64,000 nucleotides of DNA from an uncultured Sphingomonas sp. (lineage in GTDB: Bacteria > Pseudomonadota > Alphaproteobacteria > Sphingomonadales > Sphingomonadaceae), in the NCBI RefSeq assembly GCF_913062585.1, contig NZ_CAJXWX010000005.1:1-64000 (forward strand), read 5' to 3'. The position numbers and the translations under genes were made by a program. Each line of letters begins with the position of its first letter. Positions within the stretch are counted from its first letter, which is position 1. The notes under the pieces were generated by a model that was not told the DNA's origin, ran no database searches, and saw nothing but the letters and a program-made list of their open reading frames with translations. Shown piece after piece: positions 58,565-64,000 of this stretch.

Positions 58565-61276
58565 TCAGAAGGTGACGCGAACGCCACCCAGCAGCGTCGT
58601 GCCCGAACGGGTCACGACGTACAGCCGCCGGGTGCTGTTCGAATATTGCTTCTCGCGCTGGTTGGTCAGGTTGATGCCGTTCAGCGTCAGCTGGACGTTC
58701 TTGGTGACGCTATAATGCGCCGACATGTCGACATAGACCGTGCCTTCGAATCCGGTCACGTCCTGGTCGGGGCCGAGCGCGGTCAGCACCGGCGAGGCGC
58801 TGAAGATATAGCCGCTACGGTAATTGGCCGAGACGCGGGCGTCGAACGCCTTGTCCTGGTAATAGAGGGTGGCGTTGGCATTATACTTGCTCAGTCCCTC
58901 CAGCGTGGTCGGGATGCTGCCCTGATAGATTTTCGAATAATCCAGCCGCGAGTCGACATAGGTGAAGTTTACCGCCGTCCCCAGCCGGTCGAACGGCGCA
59001 GGCAGGAACTTGAAGTCGGTCTGGCCGGACAGCTCGATGCCGAACAGGTCGGTCTTGGCCAGGTTCACGGGCCGCGAGAAGCTGTCGATGATCGTCGCAC
59101 CCGTCACGCCGGGATAGAGATTGTCGGGCAGCCCGGTCTGCGAATAGGGTACGCGGTTGACCGTCTGGGTCGAGATATAGCCGTCGAGATTCTTGTAGAA
59201 CAGCGCGGCGGCGACATAGCCGACCGACCCGAAATAATATTCGGTCGAGATGTCGAAGTCGTTCGACTTGTAGGGGCGCAGGTTCGGGTTGCCGATCGAC
59301 ACGGTGACATTGCCATTGTCGTTCGTCACCGAGCCGTTGACCGCCAGCGCGCCGAGCGCCGGGCGGTTGATGTTCTTCGACGCGGCGAAGCGCAGCATCA
59401 GGCCGGGGTTCAGCTCGAAGATCAGGTTCGCGGCGGGCAGCACGCCCTCATATTCGCCGCGCACGGTGATGGGGCCGACATTGGCGGTGCCGTCCGAGGT
59501 GACGGTGGTGCGGTAATAGCGCGCCCCGATATTGCCGCGGAAGGGAATGCCGCCAAGGATGTGATTCCAGTCATATTGGACGAAGCCCGCCGCCGTCCGC
59601 TCCTCGACCGCGTACACGCCGATCTTGTTGGCCAGATATTGCGAGCGGTTGATGCCCAGCGTCTGGAGCATCTTGGGGAAGTCGACGATCGTCCAATTCT
59701 GCCCCGAATAGCCGGTATAGGTCTGGGCATAGGCGCTGGGATTGGCGTTGACCTTGCCCGATACGAAGCTGCTGGTCAGGATATTGTCCTGCTCGGCGTA
59801 ATAGCCGCCGTTCGAGAAGCGCCGCCACTCGCCGCCGACGCTGATCGTGTCGTCGGGGGTGATCTTATAGTCGAAGCGGCCCTTGACGTTGTCGAACGCC
59901 GAATCCTGGTACGTGTTGTTCACGTACAGGCGCTTGGCGTGCCAGAAATTCGGGTCGGTGGTGTTGAACTTATAGGTGTTGACGAGCGAATAGGTGCCGC
60001 CGCGATAGTCGGAGGTGACGTCGCCAAAGCCCTCCAGCGTGAACTTGTCGTTGACCGGCATGTCATAGCGCGAGCGCTCGACGCCGCCCAGCCAGGTGAA
60101 GGTCAGGCCGTCGACCAGCTCGGCGTCGCCGCTGAGCACCAGCTGCTTGAAGACGTTCTTGGTGTTCTGGACGCGGGTCTCGGTCGACGCCTTGCCGCCC
60201 GACACGTCGAGATAGGTCACTTCGTTGCGGTCGTTCCACTGGATCGCGTTGACGCGCGAGTTGGGATAGACGGTGCCCGCGAACGTCTCGCCGCCGCCCA
60301 GCCAGGTCGAGCTGCCGCCGCCGCGCGAGGCGAGATGGGTCTCGAAACGGTCGCCCTTGAACTGGCCGTAGAGGCCGTCGAGCGTGACATGCACCTTGTC
60401 GGTCGGCGCCCATTGCACCGAGGTCGTCAGGCCGATCCGCTCCTGCTTGCTGTCCCACACCGACAGGCGGTTGCCGCGCGCGAACAGCAGGTCGCCCGAA
60501 TTGATCTTGGCCTGTTCGGCGGTGGTCAGGCGCGAGATGTCGCTGCCGTTCGCCTTGTTGCGGCGCCAGCGATAGGTGTCGAAGCCCTCTTCGCGGGTGT
60601 TGCGGCGGCTATAGGCGCCCGAGACGAGGATGCCGAAATTGCCCCAGTTCTTGGAGATGAGGCCGGTCAGGCGCGGCTGGAAATCGCGGGTCAGCGTGTT
60701 GGAGCCGCCCTGCGCCGACAGCGCGATCTTGGTGCCCTTGTAATCGAAGGGACGCGCGGTGAAGAGGCCGACCGTGCCCGCCAGACCGCCCTCGGTCTGC
60801 TGTGCCTGGTACGATTTCTCGACATCGACATGGTTGAACAGTTCGGCCGCGAACAGGTTGAAGTCGAAGGCGCGGTCGCGCGTCGTCTGGCCCCGGCTGT
60901 CCTGCGGCGAGTCGACATTGCCCAGCACTTCCATGCCGTTCAGCTGGACGCGGGTGAAGTCGGGGCCCAGGCCGCGCAGGGAGATGCGGCGGCCCTCGCC
61001 CGCTTCACGGTTGATCGCGACGCCCGGCAGGCGCTGCAGCGCTTCGGCCAGGTTCAGGTCGGGAAAGGCGGCGATGTCGCTGGCCGCGATCGAGTCCTTG
61101 ATGATCGTCGCGTCGCGCTTTGAGTTGCGCGCCTGGGCCAGGCTGGTGCGATAACCGGTGACGACGACTTCGCCCCCTGCGGCGTCGCTGGCCCCGGTGT
61201 CCTGATCCTGTGCCCAGACCGGCTGTGCGACGCACAGCGCGCTCGACGCCAGCAACAGCGTCCGCTTCATACCCAT
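58565..61276 (-). CDS. TonB-dependent receptor (SusC-like), no STN domain
   Basis: A 903-residue receptor: signal MGMKRTLLLASSALCVAQPVWAQ, TonB region GEVVVTGYRTSLAQARNSKRD, plug with SDIAAFPDLNLAEALQRLPGVAINR, RRISLRGLGPDFTRVQLNGMEV and EGGLAGTVGLFTARPF, and a barrel ending in LLGGVRVTF. It is the carbohydrate type common in sphingomonads and Caulobacter. The start at 61276 has GGGGGA nine bases away; ATG 61270 is an alternative. It is the head of the leftward region and has its own terminator. Confidence 0.93.
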   Translation of the reverse strand: MGMKRTLLLASSALCVAQPVWAQDQDTGASDAAGGEVVVTGYRTSLAQARNSKRDATIIKDSIAASDIAAFPDLNLAEALQRLPGVAINREAGEGRRISLRGLGPDFTRVQLNGMEVLGNVDSPQDSRGQTTRDRAFDFNLFAAELFNHVDVEKSYQAQQTEGGLAGTVGLFTARPFDYKGTKIALSAQGGSNTLTRDFQPRLTGLISKNWGNFGILVSGAYSRRNTREEGFDTYRWRRNKANGSDISRLTTAEQAKINSGDLLFARGNRLSVWDSKQERIGLTTSVQWAPTDKVHVTLDGLYGQFKGDRFETHLASRGGGSSTWLGGGETFAGTVYPNSRVNAIQWNDRNEVTYLDVSGGKASTETRVQNTKNVFKQLVLSGDAELVDGLTFTWLGGVERSRYDMPVNDKFTLEGFGDVTSDYRGGTYSLVNTYKFNTTDPNFWHAKRLYVNNTYQDSAFDNVKGRFDYKITPDDTISVGGEWRRFSNGGYYAEQDNILTSSFVSGKVNANPSAYAQTYTGYSGQNWTIVDFPKMLQTLGINRSQYLANKIGVYAVEERTAAGFVQYDWNHILGGIPFRGNIGARYYRTTVTSDGTANVGPITVRGEYEGVLPAANLIFELNPGLMLRFAASKNINRPALGALAVNGSVTNDNGNVTVSIGNPNLRPYKSNDFDISTEYYFGSVGYVAAALFYKNLDGYISTQTVNRVPYSQTGLPDNLYPGVTGATIIDSFSRPVNLAKTDLFGIELSGQTDFKFLPAPFDRLGTAVNFTYVDSRLDYSKIYQGSIPTTLEGLSKYNANATLYYQDKAFDARVSANYRSGYIFSASPVLTALGPDQDVTGFEGTVYVDMSAHYSVTKNVQLTLNGINLTNQREKQYSNSTRRLYVVTRSGTTLLGGVRVTF

Positions 61277-61525
61277 CACGATAATTCCCCCACGAAAGTC
61301 CAAAAGGTCTCGCCCGGCCATGCGGACGATCGCGGGGAAGACGGGGGCGGGGTCCAAACGGGGACAGGGAATTTTGTAAAAGTTTTAAGACATTTATGGC
61401 GTTTTTGTTACATGTGCTGCAATGTCCGTGTAACGACGACAAATAATGCGGGGACAATGTCCCCGAAACCGGGCAGATGGGGTCTTCGGGGTGTTCGGTC
61501 GTTTCTTGGACGGGGGATTGGTGAC
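61277..61525. promoter_or_regulatory. Divergent promoter region of TBDR and phosphatase
   Basis: A 249-bp region between two divergent genes with an AT-rich core (TTTTGTAAAAGTTTTAAGAC, 61373-61392). It contains a 17-bp perfect palindrome at 61449-61465, a second copy of its half-site CGGGGACA at 61359-61366, and GTTACA (61407-61412) with TGTAAC (61429-61434). Confidence 0.5.
61449..61465. promoter_or_regulatory. Perfect palindrome CGGGGACA-A-TGTCCCCG
   Basis: A 17-bp perfect dyad with one central base, 61 bp before the phosphatase start and 173 bp before the divergent TBDR. The half-site CGGGGACA occurs again 83 bp away. A dimeric DNA-binding protein is the simple reading; no regulator gene is adjacent. 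Confidence 0.55.
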
Positions 61526-62263
61526 ATGATCGGGGTGAAGCGGGGTCTGGGTCTGGCGGCTGCGATCGGCCTGGCCGCGCTGTCGTCGTCGGGCGCGGCG
61601 GCGAAGGATGCGCCGGGCTATCTGGCGGCGGGCCAGGGGGTGAATCTGGCGACCATCCTGCCGGGACCGCCGACGCCGGGTTCGCCGCGCGCGCTGGCCG
61701 ATGCGCGGGCCTTTCGCGACAGCCGGGCGCTGCGCGGCATGGCGCGTTGGCAGCAGGCGACGGCGGACGTGTCGAGCGATCTGGGCGCACGCTTCGCCAA
61801 TGCGCTGGGCTTTCGTCCCGACTGGACCAGGCTGCCGCTGACGCGGGCGCTGCTGGCACGGTTCGACGCGGATCGTTCGGTGGCGATCCGCGATGCCAAG
61901 GCGCATTGGCAGTCGCCGCGCCCCTTTATCGGCAGCGACCTGCCCATTTGCGAACCGCGCACGCCCGGGCTGATCGCCAATGGGGATTACCCATCGGGTC
62001 ATACCGCGCATGGCTGGGGCTTTGCGCTCATCATGGCGGAGCTGATGCCGGACCGGGCGAGCGCCTTGCTGGCGCGCGGGCGCGATTATGGCGACAGCCG
62101 CTGGATCTGCGGTTCGCATAGCCAGAGCGCGGTCGAGGGCGGCTATATGGCGGCGAGCGCGATCGTGGCGCGCGAGCATGGCGATGCGGCGTTCCGGCGC
62201 GACATGGCCGCCGCCGCCGAGGAGCTGGCCAGCTACCGCGCTAAAAGCGCCAATCGGCACTGA
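61526..62263 (+). CDS. Class A acid phosphatase (PAP2/PhoN-like), one motif residue changed
   Basis: A 245-residue exported protein (signal to SSGAAA). It has the three PAP2 motifs: K125-x6-R132-P133 in KAHWQSPRP, P156-SGH159, and S191-R192-x5-H198. The last motif normally ends in Asp three residues after the His; here the codon is GCG, giving A202 (GSHSQSAVEGG). The family dephosphorylates many phosphomonoesters in the periplasm. GGGGGATTG precedes the ATG at 61526. Whether the Asp-to-Ala change lowers activity is not known. It overlaps the convergent TBDR by 23 bp. Confidence 0.88.
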   Translation: MIGVKRGLGLAAAIGLAALSSSGAAAKDAPGYLAAGQGVNLATILPGPPTPGSPRALADARAFRDSRALRGMARWQQATADVSSDLGARFANALGFRPDWTRLPLTRALLARFDADRSVAIRDAKAHWQSPRPFIGSDLPICEPRTPGLIANGDYPSGHTAHGWGFALIMAELMPDRASALLARGRDYGDSRWICGSHSQSAVEGGYMAASAIVAREHGDAAFRRDMAAAAEELASYRAKSANRH

Positions 62264-64000
62264 GGCTGACGACGCGGCCCTGTTGTGCGCGGACGGTGAC
62301 GATGCCGTCCGCGTCGGTCGCGCGGATCTCTCCGCCCAGCGCGTCGCCCTGCATCACGGCGATCGTGTTGAACAGGTTGGTCGCGCGCAGCTGAACCGTC
62401 AGCGCCGCCGTCGCTGCCCAGCGCGCGCCGACGCCCATCAGCGCGAAACCGGGTAGCGCCAGGCTGTTGGCGTCATCGGCGAAGCGCCGCCCCATCGCCG
62501 AGACATCGCCGTCCAGCGTGATCCCGGTGCCGGCCAGGGCGGCGCTGGCCGACAGGCTGGCCATGATCCGGGGTACGCGGCGGGGCATTCGGCCGCTGAG
62601 GTCGGTGGTCGCGGGCACGCCGCCGATCAGGCTGGTCACGCGATAGGCGAATAGGCGCGGGTCCTGCCAGGTCACGGTGCCGCGCAGGCTGAAGCCGGGC
62701 AGGGGATTGGCATGGCCCGCCAGTTCCAGGCCCAGGGTGCGGGCGCCTGCCTGCTGCTCGCCGACCCGCACCGCGCCCGTCACCGGATCGAGCGACAGGT
62801 CGGGCAGGGCGATGTCGGGAAAGCGGCTGGCGAAGAATGTCGCGTCCAGGCCGCTCGCCCCGTGCCGCCAGATCAGGCCCAGTTCGGCCTGTTCGATGGT
62901 CAGCGCACGGGCGGGGTCGCCGCTGCCCACCCGGAACACGCCCGGATCGGGCAGCCGCATCGCGCGGGTGAGGCGCGCAAACGCCCCGATCTCCGGCCCC
63001 GCGCGCCAGTGCAGCGCCAGCGTGGCGGCGGTGCGGGCGATACGCTGGTGCCGCCGGTCCCAATTGCCCGAACCGATGACGATGCGGTCGTCCGCCAGGG
63101 TCGTCGGATCGCCGCCATCGACCGTCGCGGACCGCTCGACCAGCGCCGACAGCCGCGCGCGTTCGTGTCGCGCCCCCCAGTCGATCCGCCAGCGCTCGGC
63201 GACCTGCCATTCGTCGGCGGCATAGAGCGCGATCATATGTTGGCGGCCGTCCAGCGCCTCATAGGTCGAACCCGTGCTGAGCAAGCCCTTCGCGGTGGCC
63301 GTCCCCAGGGTTCGGCCGCTGCCATCCAGGGCGACCAGATCCAGCGGGCGCCCTTGCTCGCGCGCCTCGACCAGGACCCGCGCCACCGCCCGCTGGAAAT
63401 CCCAGCGATAGCCGACCGCGTAGAGGCCCAGCGTCAGGTCGTGATGCCCCGCCGCCTCCAGCGCATGGGCATAGGACAGGTCGGCGATCGCCTCCGACAG
63501 CTGGGTATCGGCGGCGACGGGATTGAGCGCGATCACCCGGTCGTTGCCGGGCAGCGCGGCGAAGGCGGTGCCATCGGTCGCGTGGCGGAGCGTAACCTGC
63601 GCGGTGCCGGGAAAGGCGGCGGTCAGGCGCGGCGCGGCATCGGCGATCGCCTGCGCCGCCGGGACCGCACTGCCCGAGGAAGACAGGGCATAGCGTTCGG
63701 TGCGCGACGCCCGGTAATGCGCGCGCAGGGTCAGCACACCCCCCGCCAAGGGCCGGGTCAGTGCCAGCGAGGGCACGATCATCCGGTTGCGGTTGTTGCG
63801 CCCCAAGGGCCGGTCGCCCAGTGCGGCAAAGCGGACATGCCGTAACTCAGGGCCGAAAAAACTTCCCCGCCGCGGATCGAAGCCCGGCAGCGGCGCGAAC
63901 CGCCCGTTGGTATAGCGCATGGGAAAGGACGAGATATTGAGCGTATCGTCGTCCAGCGCATGCAGGCCGAGGGTCAGCAGCCCCCCGCCGCCCAGCTCGT
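62241..64000 (-). CDS. TonB-dependent receptor, C-terminal part (cut by window edge)
   Basis: An open frame runs without a stop from the right edge to 62241, giving at least 586 residues of a barrel with alternating strands (HDLTLGLYAVGYRWDF; ERWRIDWGARHERARL), IGAFARLTRAMRLPDPG and the C-terminal VVSLSADWRF. The plug and N-terminus lie beyond the window, so the first ATG inside the window (63920) is not the true start. Cargo unknown. Its 3' end overlaps the phosphatase gene. Confidence 0.85.
   Translation of the reverse strand, partial: ELGGGGLLTLGLHALDDDTLNISSFPMRYTNGRFAPLPGFDPRRGSFFGPELRHVRFAALGDRPLGRNNRNRMIVPSLALTRPLAGGVLTLRAHYRASRTERYALSSSGSAVPAAQAIADAAPRLTAAFPGTAQVTLRHATDGTAFAALPGNDRVIALNPVAADTQLSEAIADLSYAHALEAAGHHDLTLGLYAVGYRWDFQRAVARVLVEAREQGRPLDLVALDGSGRTLGTATAKGLLSTGSTYEALDGRQHMIALYAADEWQVAERWRIDWGARHERARLSALVERSATVDGGDPTTLADDRIVIGSGNWDRRHQRIARTAATLALHWRAGPEIGAFARLTRAMRLPDPGVFRVGSGDPARALTIEQAELGLIWRHGASGLDATFFASRFPDIALPDLSLDPVTGAVRVGEQQAGARTLGLELAGHANPLPGFSLRGTVTWQDPRLFAYRVTSLIGGVPATTDLSGRMPRRVPRIMASLSASAALAGTGITLDGDVSAMGRRFADDANSLALPGFALMGVGARWAATAALTVQLRATNLFNTIAVMQGDALGGEIRATDADGIVTVRAQQGRVVSLSADWRF

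Noticed and set aside
58646..61123. 825-codon plus-strand frame opposite a TBDR
   Set aside because: Same reason: antisense shadow without start signals or domains.
1..64000. CRISPR arrays, toxin-antitoxin or phage-defence genes
   Set aside because: No regularly spaced repeats, cas-like proteins or defence domains were seen; the accessory content is glycan-related.

Overview
The window reads as a chromosomal segment of a high-GC alphaproteobacterium of the Sphingomonas type. It carries five TonB-dependent receptors (TBDRs, one cut by the right edge), two FecI/FecR-type sigma/anti-sigma pairs, many Tat-exported or secreted glycosidases, tightly overlapping operons and short palindromic intergenic repeats. 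The assignment to Sphingomonadales is an inference from gene style, not from a marker gene.

Layout. 1-691: the edge of something mobile, namely the last codons of an IS5-type transposase and then a 3'-terminal fragment of initiator tRNA followed by its likely native terminator. 1050-5559: an N-acyl-D-amino-acid cluster (GntP permease, RidA, D-aminoacylase, and an oppositely oriented D-threonine aldolase/D-serine dehydratase-like enzyme). 5568-14972: a complete glycan utilisation locus, ECF sigma - FecR - TBDR with signalling domain - GH20 hexosaminidase - GH29 fucosidase, the last three genes translationally coupled. 15500-19666: a TPP riboswitch in front of a TBDR, an APH-fold kinase and a PnuC/PnuT transporter, which together look like a thiamine uptake and phosphorylation operon. 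19676-27334: nicotinamidase, then an RND efflux operon with a divergent LysR regulator. 27338-32269: ROK regulator, DUF6528-like periplasmic protein and a divergent TBDR. 32297-33552: a DUF4892-like exported protein and a periplasmic FKBP isomerase.

33580-44076 is one long leftward operon: TldD-like (with twin-arginine signal), TldE-like, DUF4159, MoxR ATPase, DUF58, BatA-like, DUF4175 and a further membrane protein. 44317-50027 holds a GH115 alpha-glucuronidase and a GH2 enzyme in a two-gene operon. 50106-61276, read leftwards, holds a TBDR, a sigma/FecR pair, a second TBDR, a GH89 alpha-N-acetylglucosaminidase and an HGSNAT/NagX-like membrane acetyltransferase. 61526-64000 holds a class A PAP2 phosphatase lacking one motif residue and the C-terminal part of a further TBDR.

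How it fits together. Most of the window serves capture and breakdown of complex glycans: fucose and beta-hexosamine removal in one locus; alpha-glucuronate, a GH2 substrate and alpha-GlcNAc in the other. The GH115 gene and the 56382-56948 control region share an AATTGG-type palindrome resembling hexuronate-repressor sites, which suggests the two halves of the right-hand region belong to one uronate-responsive regulon. The most unusual features are the GH89 + HGSNAT-like pair (both steps of the lysosomal alpha-glucosaminide route in one operon), the apparently Tat-exported TldD/E-MoxR system, and the riboswitch-controlled thiamine import operon.
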